A DNA stretch of 64,000 nt from Bradymonas sediminis (GCF_003258315.1 NZ_CP030032.1:2060001-2124000), one strand, 5' to 3'. Shown: positions 36,235 to 45,199, counted from the stretch's first letter. Numbers and translations: made by a program. The notes: a model not told the origin generated them from the sequence alone.

Positions 36235-36990
36235 ATGGGACTTCTCGACTTTCTATTTGACAAAGAACAAGCGCAAGTGCGTCGGATTCAAAAACTCAAG
36301 AAAACGCTCACCAACATGTATGTGCAGCCGCCGGAGCGTAAATACGCGATCCAGACGCTGCGCGACGAGGGCACGCCCGACGCGGTGCGCGCGCTCCTGG
36401 CGCGTTTTGAGGATAACGCCCCCAACACCACGGTCGACGGCGACGAGAAGACCTACGTCTATGAGTCTCTGGTGAGCATGTCCGCCGACCCGGATCTCGA
36501 CGTGCGCGGGATCATCACCAATTACCTGCGCGGGCGCGAAGAGAAGATCAACTGGCCGATGAAGGTCCTCACCGACCTGCTCGACTACCAGGAGATGATC
36601 AGCCTGGTGTGCGAGCTGCTGGAATCCTGCGGCGCCGACTACCAGCGAAACCCCGAGAAAAAGCAAGAGCTGGTGCTTCGCAGCGCGGACCTGCGCAGCG
36701 AAGAGCTCAGCGAGCAATTGCTGCGCTTCCTCGACGACCTCAACGAGACGATCCGTTTCCTGGCGGTCGAGGCGCTGCTCAAGCATGACTTCAAAGATCT
36801 CATCGAAGCGCCGCTGCGCGAGCGTCTGCGCGAAGAGGAGTCGCTTCGCATCGTCCAGAAAATCGCCGATGCCTTCGCCGCCAACCCCGAGTGGAAGATT
36901 CCGGAGGAGGAGCGCGAAGACGTCGAGGCCGTATTGCCCAACGAGTTCGCGCTGCACACCGAAGGCTATATCTATCAGCGACACGCCTAA
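36235..36990 (+). CDS. HEAT-repeat protein
   Basis: 251 residues, all helical and rich in Glu, Leu and Arg. It opens with MGLLDFLFDKEQAQVRRIQ, then helix pairs of HEAT type: RKYAIQTLRDEGTPDAVRAL (about 37-56), and DLNETIRFLAVEALLKHDF (about 175-195), the latter a clear HEAT signature. No signal peptide. Such proteins usually act as adaptors binding other proteins. GGAG precedes the ATG by about seven bases. It is the first gene of a three-gene operon with a degenerate nucleotidyltransferase and a J-like protein, 42 bp upstream of the former. The partner is unknown. Confidence 0.8.
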   Translation: MGLLDFLFDKEQAQVRRIQKLKKTLTNMYVQPPERKYAIQTLRDEGTPDAVRALLARFEDNAPNTTVDGDEKTYVYESLVSMSADPDLDVRGIITNYLRGREEKINWPMKVLTDLLDYQEMISLVCELLESCGADYQRNPEKKQELVLRSADLRSEELSEQLLRFLDDLNETIRFLAVEALLKHDFKDLIEAPLRERLREEESLRIVQKIADAFAANPEWKIPEEEREDVEAVLPNEFALHTEGYIYQRHA

Positions 36991-37032
36991 TTCTCCGGGG
37001 CCCCAGCGGCCCAAGATGCTGCGAGACGCGCG

Positions 37033-37827
37033 ATGCCTTTGAGCTTTGCAACCCGGCCCGGTGAGCTAAACGCCCCGGATGATATCGACCTACCCGCCCA
37101 GGTCCGCTCGGCGCAGTTTCTAAGCGCCTGGTCGGGCTCTGCGCTCTACGGCCACCAGCGCCCGCTTCGGCTTGGCGGGGTCTTCGTTGAGTCGGCCGGT
37201 GTCGTCCTGGGGCTTCGCAGTTGGAATGACGCCCGTGAGGGCGTCATCGACACGGTGCCCTACGCGATTTTCGAAGTCGAAAAGATCGTGCGCATGATGC
37301 TGCACCAGAGCGGGCTGGCCTTCGAGATTCTGGCCAGCCCGGTTCTATTTGAGACGAACTCTTCGGGCGCGGATGGCACCGGGTTTCCGGCCCGGCGCGT
37401 GGTGAACGCGGCGGTTACTCAGGGGTTATTGCATCATTATCGCGACGTCGCTCGCGGGATGCTCGACCGGCTACTCGCCGCAAAGGGGAGAGGGGCGAGC
37501 CTTGAGGATATCTTCGGGCTTGTGCGAACCGCGCTGACCGGCCGGGCGCTGATGCAGGCCGAGGTCGACTTTAACCTGGCGACCCTGCTGGTCAATCACG
37601 CATCCCCTAAGGTCGCGGGATATATCAGGAATACCGTCCCCGAAGACCTTGTAAATAAGGCCTGGTTGAATGGGTTCGCGCGCACGCTGGAGCCGCTGAT
37701 CGCATCGCTCGCGCCCGAAGATTCCGCGCTGCCGACAAACCCGACCGATTATGAGTGGCTCCACGAATTCGTGATTTCATCGCGGCTTGAGCAATACGAA
37801 AACAAGAGATCCGGGAGCCAATCGTGA
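37033..37827 (+). CDS. RlaP/YcgL-like nucleotidyltransferase-fold protein, active site apparently lost
   Basis: 264 residues. The arrangement GSALYG (45-50), then RLGGVFVES, then IDTVPYAIFEVEKIVRMMLHQSGLAFEILASPVLFE follows the RlaP/YcgL predicted nucleotidyltransferase family (PF10127), which normally reads GSxxYG...SDxDxRGVF. Here the segment between YG and GGVF is about four residues shorter and the metal-binding Asp pair is gone (HQRPLRL). The later helices (NAAVTQGLLHHYRDVARGML ... GRALMQAEVDFNLATL) also fit. A pseudo-enzyme binding nucleotide or RNA is one reading; the family call itself needs checking. The stop overlaps the next start (ATGA). Confidence 0.6.
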   Translation: MPLSFATRPGELNAPDDIDLPAQVRSAQFLSAWSGSALYGHQRPLRLGGVFVESAGVVLGLRSWNDAREGVIDTVPYAIFEVEKIVRMMLHQSGLAFEILASPVLFETNSSGADGTGFPARRVVNAAVTQGLLHHYRDVARGMLDRLLAAKGRGASLEDIFGLVRTALTGRALMQAEVDFNLATLLVNHASPKVAGYIRNTVPEDLVNKAWLNGFARTLEPLIASLAPEDSALPTNPTDYEWLHEFVISSRLEQYENKRSGSQS

Positions 37828-38780
37828 TTCAGGTGCTTCTTATCGGCCGCGACGCGGCCGCGTGGGGCGGGGCGCTTGGGGCGCGCGGGGGAGCTGGTTT
37901 TGAGTTCAACTCCGTCGCGCTGCCGGCCGCCGGCCTTCGCCAGATCGAGGCGTCTCCGCCCGACGCGCTCATTATCGTCGAGTCTGGCTCGGCCAGGCGC
38001 GCCGCCACGTTGGTTCGCGCGATTCGCGAGCGCCCGCTAGGGCAATTGATCCCGATCTTGGTGGTCGGCCCCTCGCCCGACGAAGAGGCGCGCCGCGAGG
38101 TCGACGCATGGGTCGGCCACGAGCAAGGCGATGCGCCGCTTTGGGGCGCGCTCCAGCAGAGTTTGGGCCTTGATATGGGGCCAGCCCCCCACGGGTTTGC
38201 CGACCAGCGAACGCCCATCACCCCGATCGTGCCGCAGCGCCAACCGCGCTACCCGTCGCCACCGCAACCTCCGCCTAATTATGGCGCGTCGAATGCGCCG
38301 CCTGCGTATTATATCGAGCCGATTGATGTGGCGCCGCGAGCGTTAGCGCCGCCCCCTGAGCGCGAACAGGCCCCCTGGGACCGCACACCGGCGAATGAAC
38401 CGCCCCCCCAGGCACCGTGGAATCAGCCGCAGACCGTCGACCATGGGTCGATTTTCCCGTCCTCGCCCTCGCGCATTCACGACCTTGGCGGGATGCAATC
38501 GGGGGTCGATGGGCGCGCGATTCAACAAAAACTGCAGGCCGTTCGACACAAGGATTATTATGCCATCCTCGAGATTCGCCAGGGCAGCGAGACCGAGGTG
38601 GTACGCGAAGCCTACCAGCGCCTCTACCAACAATACGACCCCGATGAGGTCGAGTTCCGCGTCGCCCACCGCTTCGAGGCCGAGCTCGCCGAGATTCGCG
38701 ATGCCCTCGAAGACGCCTGGGCCGTCCTCGGCGACCCGGGGCTGCGCGAAGCCTACCTAAGCCAGGCGCTGCGCGGCTAA
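37824..38780 (+). CDS. Receiver-like domain plus degenerate J-domain protein
   Basis: 318 residues. Residues 1-100 alternate beta and alpha like a response-regulator receiver (VLLIGRD, PDALIIVESGS, LIPILVVG), but where the phosphorylated Asp would sit there is Val-Glu. A long Pro-rich linker (about 125-225) follows. The C-terminal ~75 residues match a J-domain (KDYYAILEIRQGSETEVVREAYQRLYQQYDPDE). However, the HPD tripeptide needed to stimulate Hsp70 is DPD. Both domains thus look like non-catalytic binding modules. It overlaps the pseudo-nucleotidyltransferase by 4 bp. Function unknown. Confidence 0.7.
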   Translation: MIQVLLIGRDAAAWGGALGARGGAGFEFNSVALPAAGLRQIEASPPDALIIVESGSARRAATLVRAIRERPLGQLIPILVVGPSPDEEARREVDAWVGHEQGDAPLWGALQQSLGLDMGPAPHGFADQRTPITPIVPQRQPRYPSPPQPPPNYGASNAPPAYYIEPIDVAPRALAPPPEREQAPWDRTPANEPPPQAPWNQPQTVDHGSIFPSSPSRIHDLGGMQSGVDGRAIQQKLQAVRHKDYYAILEIRQGSETEVVREAYQRLYQQYDPDEVEFRVAHRFEAELAEIRDALEDAWAVLGDPGLREAYLSQALRG

Positions 38781-38843
38781 AGTCGATCATTATTCCAAGA
38801 GGAGCGCGCGCCGGCGGAAGTTTGGCCGCGGCTGTGCTGTTGC

Positions 38844-38870
38844 CCCTGAGAGTTGACCCTGAGAGGTCAA
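38844..38870. promoter_or_regulatory. Direct and inverted repeat upstream of def
   Basis: CCCTGAGAG occurs twice 13 bp apart (38844-38852 and 38857-38865). TTGACC/GGTCAA form a 6-bp inverted repeat (38853-38870). TTGACC could also be a -35 box, but no good -10 follows. Possible operator; about 150 bp before def. Confidence 0.3.
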
Positions 38871-39021
38871 ACCGTTACACCGTGCGCGCATTATGCGCCG
38901 GTATTTCGGGCAGGGACTCGCGGTTGCGATGCTCTCGAGATGAGACCAAGAAGTGGGCCATAAAACGCGATGCTGTCGCGCGCTATCCCTATACTGAAAG
39001 CTAGAGAAGACGAGGTTAACC

Positions 39022-39648
39022 ATGGCAATTCTAGATATTGTCCTATTTCCGGAAGAACGCGAAGTGCTCACCACGATGTGTGAGCCAGTCGAAGAGGTCA
39101 CCGATGAGATTCGCACGCTCGTCGACGACATGATCGAGACGATGTACCACGCCAATGGCGTCGGGCTGGCGGCGCCGCAGATCGGCGTGACCAAGCGCGT
39201 GACGGTCATCGACATTCGCCGCCGCCCCAGCGACGAGAAGCCGCCCGAGGGCGAGGTTGAGGAGACCAAGGCGCCCCAGGAGATCTCGGAAGCCGAAGAC
39301 AAGGTCTTCGTGCTGATCAACCCGGAGATTCTCGAGCGCGAAGGTAAGCTAAAATGGGAAGAGGGTTGCTTGAGCTTCCCCTCGCTCTACGGCGAAGTCG
39401 TGCGCGCAAATAAGGTCAAAGTCCGCGCGCTCGACCGCGACGGCGAACCCTACGAATTTGAGGCCGAAGGCCTGCTCGCGGTCGCGCTGCAGCACGAAAT
39501 CGACCACCTCGATGGCGTGCTCTTCCTGGACCGCATGAGCCGGCTGAAGCGCCGCATGGCTCAAAAAGAATATAAGAAAATCCGCGCGCGTATGTTGGAA
39601 GAAGCGCTCGAAAAAGAAGAGGAAGAGAGTGGTTCAGACATCTCCTGA
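39022..39648 (+). CDS. def: Peptide deformylase
   Basis: 208 residues. It removes the formyl group from the N-terminal methionine of nascent proteins. The three motifs are intact: GVGLAAPQIG (46-55), EEGCLSFP with metal ligand Cys116, and QHEIDHLDG with ligands His158 and His162 and catalytic Glu159. Between motifs 1 and 2 there is an extra acidic stretch of about 22 residues (about 69-92) compared with E. coli Def. It is the first gene of def-fmt-rsmB-rpe, a widespread arrangement. The fmt start lies inside its last codons. Confidence 0.95.
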   Translation: MAILDIVLFPEEREVLTTMCEPVEEVTDEIRTLVDDMIETMYHANGVGLAAPQIGVTKRVTVIDIRRRPSDEKPPEGEVEETKAPQEISEAEDKVFVLINPEILEREGKLKWEEGCLSFPSLYGEVVRANKVKVRALDRDGEPYEFEAEGLLAVALQHEIDHLDGVLFLDRMSRLKRRMAQKEYKKIRARMLEEALEKEEEESGSDIS

Positions 39649-40657
39649 GAACGAAAATAATACCGAGAAGACCGCGCTGCGCGTGGTCTATATGGGCACC
39701 CCCGACTTCGCGGTCCCCGCGCTAAAGGCGCTGATCGCCAGCCACCACGAGGTGGTCGGCGTGTTCACGCAGCCGGACCGAAAGGGCGGGCGCGGCAAGA
39801 AATTGCTCTGCCCGCCGGTTAAGGTCGAGGCGGTTGAGGCCGAGATTCCGGTGTATCAGCCCGAGCGCGTGCGCAAGAACGCCGACGTGCTGCAGACGCT
39901 CAAAGACCTGCGCCCCGACGTGGTCGTGGTCGCGGCTTATGGGCAGATCTTGCCGCAATCGGTGCTCGACGTGCCGCGCCTTGGCTGCATCAATATCCAC
40001 GCGTCGATTCTTCCGAAATACCGCGGCGCGGCCCCCATTAACTGGGCCATCGTCCACGGCGAGAAAGAAAGCGGCGTGACGCTGATGCAGATGGAAGCCG
40101 GCCTGGACACCGGGCCCATCCTGGAGATTCATCGCGTGGCGATTACCCCCGCGATGAACGCCCAGGAGTTGCACGACGCGCTCTCCGACCTGGGCGGCGA
40201 AGTGCTGGTCGACGCGCTCGACAAGCTCGAAGCGGGCAACCTGCCGGCGACCATCCAGGACGACGACGCCTCCAGCTACGCGCCGATGCTCACGCGTGAA
40301 AGCGGCCGCATTGACTGGGAGAAGTCGGCCCAGCAATTGGTCGATCATATCCGCGGCTTCTATCCGTGGCCGGGCTCCTACGCGCTGCGCGAGATCCCTT
40401 GCGCCGAGGCCGGCGCCCAGGACGACCTCGAGTGCAGCACGCTCAAGGTCCACGCCGCGCGCGTGGCCGTCGGCGCGGGCTCGGACGCCTTGCCGGGCAC
40501 GATTATCCAGGCCGACTGCTCCTCGGGAACGCTTCAAATCGCCACCGGCGAGGGCGTCATCGAATTGCTCAAGGTCCAGGCTCCGGGAAAGCGCGCGATG
40601 AAGGCGCGTGACTTCCTCAACGGCTGTGATTTTTCGGTCGGCGAGCGACTTCTTTGA
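39629..40657 (+). CDS. fmt: Methionyl-tRNA formyltransferase
   Basis: 342 residues starting with GTG 39629, which has GGAAGA just upstream within def (20-bp overlap). Fmt formylates initiator Met-tRNA, the step reversed on proteins by Def. RVVYMGTPDFAVPAL is the N-terminal signature. INIHASILPKYRGAAP holds the catalytic Asn/His of the formyl-transferase site. The C-terminal OB-like domain begins near residue 225. An ATG at the family-typical MGTPDF position would remove the first beta strand, so the GTG start is preferred. Translationally coupled to def. Confidence 0.93.
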   Translation: MVQTSPENENNTEKTALRVVYMGTPDFAVPALKALIASHHEVVGVFTQPDRKGGRGKKLLCPPVKVEAVEAEIPVYQPERVRKNADVLQTLKDLRPDVVVVAAYGQILPQSVLDVPRLGCINIHASILPKYRGAAPINWAIVHGEKESGVTLMQMEAGLDTGPILEIHRVAITPAMNAQELHDALSDLGGEVLVDALDKLEAGNLPATIQDDDASSYAPMLTRESGRIDWEKSAQQLVDHIRGFYPWPGSYALREIPCAEAGAQDDLECSTLKVHAARVAVGAGSDALPGTIIQADCSSGTLQIATGEGVIELLKVQAPGKRAMKARDFLNGCDFSVGERLL

Positions 40658-40718
40658 ACATTTTTATTAACGCATTTTCTTTTTATCGACGAAGAGTGAT
40701 TCTTCGAGGACGTACCTG

Positions 40719-42089
40719 ATGCCCCGCCAACTCGCACAAGAAGTATTGGAGGGCATCGAAGAAGAAGATGCCTATAGTCATATCTCGCTGGACGCCGCGC
40801 TGCGCCGAAGCAACCTGGACGCGCGCGACCGCGGCCTGGCGACCGAGCTGGTCTACGGCACGCTGACCTGGCAGCGCTCGCTCGACACAATCCTGGGGCA
40901 ATTTCTCGCCAGCGGGGTCGCCTCCCTCGATTTGTCGGTGCGCGTCGCGCTGCGCCTGGCGGTCTACCAGATCGTATTTTTGGACCGCATCCCGCCGCAC
41001 GCGGCGGTCAATCAGGCCGTCGAGATCGTCAAAGCCGGCCCGCATCGGCGCGCCAGTGGCCTGGTCAACGGGGTGTTGCGCAACCTTTTGCGCCAGGAGG
41101 AACCGATTCAATGGTGGCGCGACGAGGACCGCAAGAAGAAGCCATCCCGCTATATCGGGCAGCGCTATTCCATCCCCAATTGGCTGGGCCATCGGATGTT
41201 GCAGACCTGGGGGCTGCGCCACGCCGAGGCGATGGCCGCATCCTTCGCGGAGCGACCGCCGCTGTATCTGCGAAAGATCGAAGCCATCGACTCCGCCGAC
41301 GAATCAAAGCTCCCCGAAGGCGTGTCGCCAGCTCAATTTGGCGATCACCCGGCGATTCCTGGCGCGTATCTGGCCGAGTCGATTGACGACACGGTGCGCA
41401 AGGGCCTGGAGCAGGGCGAGTGGGTCGTGCAAGACCTGGGAAGCCAGCTTATCGGGTATTATACGGGCGCAAACGAGGGCATGAGCGTGCTCGACGCCTG
41501 CGCCGGCCTCGGCGGCAAAACCCTGCATCTGGCCGATCTGGTTGGCCAAACCGGTACGGTCAACGCGGTCGACCCGGTGCAATCGAAGCTGCAGATGCTC
41601 CGGGAATCCGCCGAGCAAACCGGACTCCTGCCGCGCATCGCCACGCATAAACAGGAGCTCCAGGGCTATATTGACGCCGACGCCACGCGCGATGCGCCCA
41701 AGGAATTCGACCTGGTCCTGCTCGACGCGCCTTGCAGCGGGCTCGGCGTGATTCGCCGCCACCCAGAAACCCGTTGGCGTCGCGAGAAGTCCGACATTAT
41801 CGAGCTCGCCGAGATCCAAAAGAAGCTGCTCGAAGTCGCCGCCGGCCTGACCAAAAGCGGCGGCATCCTCGCCTATAGCGTGTGCACCTTTACGCGCGAA
41901 GAGGGAGCGGGGCAGGTCGCAAGCTTTTTAGAAGAACACCCCGAGTTCGAGCTTATCGGGCCGCCCACTGAGGGCCCGGGCGCGCAGATTGATTGGGCGC
42001 CTTATCTCAATGACGACGGGCAACTTTTTCTGAATCCCCTGGAGCACGGCACCGACGGCTTCTTCGCCGCGCGCCTTCGCCGTCGCTGA
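40719..42089 (+). CDS. rsmB: 16S rRNA m5C967 methyltransferase
   Basis: 456 residues. An N-terminal NusB-like RNA-binding domain (about 1-140: LATELVYGTLTWQRSLD, RVALRLAVYQIVFLDRIP) precedes a Rossmann methyltransferase. DACAGLGGKTLHLADL is the S-adenosylmethionine-binding motif. DAPCSGLG carries Cys339 (release) and YSVCTF the catalytic Cys389. All RsmB/Sun features are present. It methylates C967 of 16S rRNA during ribosome assembly. It starts 61 bp after fmt and 23 bp before rpe. Confidence 0.93.
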   Translation: MPRQLAQEVLEGIEEEDAYSHISLDAALRRSNLDARDRGLATELVYGTLTWQRSLDTILGQFLASGVASLDLSVRVALRLAVYQIVFLDRIPPHAAVNQAVEIVKAGPHRRASGLVNGVLRNLLRQEEPIQWWRDEDRKKKPSRYIGQRYSIPNWLGHRMLQTWGLRHAEAMAASFAERPPLYLRKIEAIDSADESKLPEGVSPAQFGDHPAIPGAYLAESIDDTVRKGLEQGEWVVQDLGSQLIGYYTGANEGMSVLDACAGLGGKTLHLADLVGQTGTVNAVDPVQSKLQMLRESAEQTGLLPRIATHKQELQGYIDADATRDAPKEFDLVLLDAPCSGLGVIRRHPETRWRREKSDIIELAEIQKKLLEVAAGLTKSGGILAYSVCTFTREEGAGQVASFLEEHPEFELIGPPTEGPGAQIDWAPYLNDDGQLFLNPLEHGTDGFFAARLRRR

Positions 42090-42112
42090 ACGATTCTTTC
42101 GGAGATATTCTC

Positions 42113-42823
42113 ATGACGCATCGCCACAAAAGACGCCCCAACGCGCTCCCCGCCCACCAGCCGCTGCTCGCCCCGTCGATCTTATCGGCGAACTTCACCC
42201 GCCTGGCCGAGGAGTGCCAGGCCGTAATCGATGGCGGCGCGGACCTGCTGCATATCGACGTGATGGACGGGCATTTCGTCGAGAATATCACCATCGGCTT
42301 GCCGGTGGTCGAGGCGCTTCGCGCGGAGTTTCCGGACACCTTCCTGGACGTCCATATTATGATCTCGAACCCCGACCTCTACGCGGCGAAATTCGTCGAG
42401 GCGGGCGCGGACTCGGTCTCATTTCACCCCGAGGCGACGGTTCACTCACACGGCGTTATTCAGGAAATCCACGCCGCCGGCGGCCTCGCCTCGCTGGCCA
42501 TCAACCCGTCGACCTCCCTCGATGTGCTCGACTATATTATCGAGGACCTCGACATGATCCTCATCATGGGCGTGAACCCCGGTTTTGGGGGGCAATCCTT
42601 CATTCCGCAAACCATGCGCAAGCTCAAAGACGTGAAGGAGCGGCTCGCCCGCCACGGCATCGATGATATGCCGATTCAGGTCGATGGTGGCGTAAAGCTC
42701 AACAATATCGCCGAGATCTATCAGGCCGGCGCCAATGTCCTCGTCTCCGGAAGCGGGGTCTTTAATAATAAGCCGTATAAAGATACGATATCCGCAATGA
42801 AGGCCGAACTACAGCCTCTTTAG
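42113..42823 (+). CDS. rpe: Ribulose-phosphate 3-epimerase
   Basis: 236 residues forming a TIM barrel. Converts ribulose 5-phosphate and xylulose 5-phosphate in the pentose phosphate pathway. Signatures: LAPSILSANFTRLAEE, HIDVMDGHFVENITIG (metal His and catalytic Asp), ISNPD, MGVNPGFGGQSF and QVDGGVKLNNI (second catalytic Asp). Preceded by a GGAG site nine bases upstream. It has a short basic N-terminal extension of about 17 residues before the usual start. Last gene of the def cluster; the following lipoprotein gene starts 27 bp later but belongs to a different functional class. Confidence 0.95.
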   Translation: MTHRHKRRPNALPAHQPLLAPSILSANFTRLAEECQAVIDGGADLLHIDVMDGHFVENITIGLPVVEALRAEFPDTFLDVHIMISNPDLYAAKFVEAGADSVSFHPEATVHSHGVIQEIHAAGGLASLAINPSTSLDVLDYIIEDLDMILIMGVNPGFGGQSFIPQTMRKLKDVKERLARHGIDDMPIQVDGGVKLNNIAEIYQAGANVLVSGSGVFNNKPYKDTISAMKAELQPL

Positions 42824-42850
42824 AACTTTTTCCCCTCGGACATCGAAGCC

Positions 42851-45118
42851 ATGAGATTACGTTATTTGGGTGTATTTTTGGCCGCTTGTTTGCTCTGGCC
42901 AGCAGGTTGCAGTTTCGATGGTACCGCGAGCGGGACGATCAGCCCCAACCCTTCGCAAGACGTTCGCCAGGCCGATAGCGGCGGGCTTTCGGACATCATT
43001 GAAGATGGCGCCGGCGGCGAAGATACGCGGGACGAAGACGGCGGCGGTGAAGACGACGCGGGCTCGGGTGAGGACGCCTCGGATGGCGGCGACGCGTCCG
43101 ACGCGGTCGACGCCGGAGATGTCTGCGGCGATGGCGTGGTCTCGGGGAACGAAGCCTGCGATGACGGGAATACCGACTCGGGCGACGGCTGCGACTCAAG
43201 CTGCCAGATCGAAACCGGCTGGGCGTGTCCAGACGCGGGCGAGGCCTGCGAAGCGGCGTCCTGCGGCGACGCGATCATCGCCGGCGATGAGCAATGCGAC
43301 GACGGAAATCGACGAAACGGCGACGGCTGCGACTTCGCTTGCCAGGTCGAGACCGGCTACCAATGCCTGGTCCCCGGTGAGCCCTGCGTGCCCGCCGGCT
43401 GCGGCGACGGCATTCAGGTGCGCGGCGAGGAATGCGACGACGGGAATAATATTTCGGGCGATGGCTGCAGCGCGACGTGTCGCGCGGAGACCGGGTTCGA
43501 ATGCCCCTTTGGCGGCGGCGCCTGCACCTCGAATGTGGTGTGCGGCGACGGCCAAATCGGCGGCGCCGAATTATGTGACGACGGCAACCTGATCGCCGGC
43601 GATGGCTGTGACTCCAACTGCCAGCCAGAGCCGGGATGGCGCTGCCAGATTCCCGGCCAGCCGTGCGAGGCGGCGCGCTGCGGCGACGGCGTAGTCGCCG
43701 GCAATGAAGAGTGCGACGACGGAAATAACACAGCCGGGGACGGCTGCGATGCGCTCTGCAAAATCGAGCCGGGGTTCACCTGCAGCGCCGGCGGCGCGAG
43801 CTGCGTCGCCACGGTCTGCGGCGACGGCATCCGCCAGGGCAGTGAGGCCTGCGACGACGGAAATAACGACCTCGGCGACGGCTGTACGCCGTTCTGCACC
43901 CTCGAGCCCACCTGCCCGGACGGCGGCGGCGCGTGCAGCTCATCCTGCGGCGACGGCATCCGCCTGGCCGGCTCCTCAAAAGAGTGCGAGGACGGAAATA
44001 CCACGCCCGGTGACGGCTGCAGCCCGACCTGCACCGTCGAGCCCGGTTTTGTGTGCAACGACGTCACTCAGGAGGTCGATGAGTTGACGCTCCCGCTGGT
44101 CTTAAGAGACTTCTCCATCGACCATCCGGACTTCGAGCATTTCAGCGGCAGCGGCGCGACCACCGGGATGGTCAAAGACCTGCTGGACGCCGACGGTAAG
44201 CCCGAATTCCTCGCGCCTCGCGGGATGCTCACCAGCGCCGCGACCTTCTACCAATGGTATCGCGACGTCCCCGGGGTCAATCAGACCTTCGTGCAGTCGA
44301 TGACCCTGAGCGAAATCTCACCCGGAACTTTCCAATATAGCAATACCGAGTTCTTCCCGCTGGACGGGCTGGGCTACGGTTTTGAGCCGGGCTTTGGCGC
44401 CAATCATAACTACGCGTTCACCAGTGAGGTGCGCTATTGGTTCGTCTACCGTCCCGGCCAGGTGCTGACGTTCAGCGGCGACGATGACCTCTGGGTCTTC
44501 ATCAACAAGCAGCTCGCCCTTGACCTGGGCGGGCTGCACGCGCGCGTCGATGGAACGGTGGATTTGGACGCGCAAAAGGCCGCGCTTGGGCTGCAAGATG
44601 ACGCGCTCTACGAGGTCGCGGTCTTCCAGGCCGAGCGCCACTCCACCGGCTCAAATTACACGCTCACGCTGGGCAATTTCGTCAACGTCACCACCGAATG
44701 CGAGAGCATCTGCGGCGACGGCATCCAGACGCGCGACGAGGCCTGCGACGACGGCGTCAACGACGGCTCCTATGGCGGATGCAACGCGGATTGCTCGCGC
44801 GGGCCGTATTGCGGCGACGGCGACCTCGACCCCGAGATGGAGCAATGTGACAACGGCGTGAACCAGGACCTCTACGGCGAGAACGGCTGCGCGCCGGATT
44901 GCCGCCGACCCGCTTATTGCGGCGACGGCGCGGTCGACAGCCTCTTCGGCGAAGAGTGCGACGACGGCACCAATGACGGCAGCTACGGCACCTGCACGCC
45001 GGACTGCAAGCTCGCCGCACGCTGCGGGGACGGCATCGTCCAGGACAACGAAGCCTGTGACGACGGCAACGCCATCAGCGGCGACGGCTGCTCGAGCACC
45101 TGTCAGGTAGAGGGCTAA
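42851..45118 (+). CDS. Lipoprotein with DUF4215-type Cys-rich repeats and a fibro-slime domain
   Basis: 755 residues. A signal peptide and lipobox-like WPAGC (Cys20) are followed by an Asp/Gly-rich spacer. About eight DUF4215 repeats come next (pattern CGDG...G-EECDDGN...GDGCD..C..E.G..C, about 90-405). A fibro-slime/PA14-like domain follows (about 408-617: LVLRDFSIDHPDFEHFSG ... FSGDDDLWVFINKQLALDLGG), then three or four more Cys-rich repeats. These combinations are typical of myxobacterial surface proteins; the fibro-slime name comes from Dictyostelium matrix proteins. Inferred role: cell-surface carbohydrate or matrix binding. The repeat DNA is self-similar, so repeat number may vary. Confidence 0.88.
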   Translation: MRLRYLGVFLAACLLWPAGCSFDGTASGTISPNPSQDVRQADSGGLSDIIEDGAGGEDTRDEDGGGEDDAGSGEDASDGGDASDAVDAGDVCGDGVVSGNEACDDGNTDSGDGCDSSCQIETGWACPDAGEACEAASCGDAIIAGDEQCDDGNRRNGDGCDFACQVETGYQCLVPGEPCVPAGCGDGIQVRGEECDDGNNISGDGCSATCRAETGFECPFGGGACTSNVVCGDGQIGGAELCDDGNLIAGDGCDSNCQPEPGWRCQIPGQPCEAARCGDGVVAGNEECDDGNNTAGDGCDALCKIEPGFTCSAGGASCVATVCGDGIRQGSEACDDGNNDLGDGCTPFCTLEPTCPDGGGACSSSCGDGIRLAGSSKECEDGNTTPGDGCSPTCTVEPGFVCNDVTQEVDELTLPLVLRDFSIDHPDFEHFSGSGATTGMVKDLLDADGKPEFLAPRGMLTSAATFYQWYRDVPGVNQTFVQSMTLSEISPGTFQYSNTEFFPLDGLGYGFEPGFGANHNYAFTSEVRYWFVYRPGQVLTFSGDDDLWVFINKQLALDLGGLHARVDGTVDLDAQKAALGLQDDALYEVAVFQAERHSTGSNYTLTLGNFVNVTTECESICGDGIQTRDEACDDGVNDGSYGGCNADCSRGPYCGDGDLDPEMEQCDNGVNQDLYGENGCAPDCRRPAYCGDGAVDSLFGEECDDGTNDGSYGTCTPDCKLAARCGDGIVQDNEACDDGNAISGDGCSSTCQVEG

Positions 45119-45148
45119 GCCCAGCGATTAAACTCGCGTTGATAAAAC

Positions 45149-45199
45149 AAAAAAGGCGCCGAAGGCCGGGATACTCCCGGGACCTTCGGCGCCTTTTTT
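45149..45199. terminator. Bidirectional terminator
   Basis: A 17-bp complementary outer stem (45149-45165 with 45183-45199) with A and T runs at the ends, between converging genes; an inner CCGGG/CCCGG extends it. Confidence 0.9.

Noticed and set aside
42996-45100. Many repeated GACGACGG units that look like a tandem or CRISPR-like array
   Set aside because: They follow the codon pattern of protein Cys/Asp-Gly repeats (CDDGN, GDGC) with variable spacing, not a CRISPR repeat-spacer structure.
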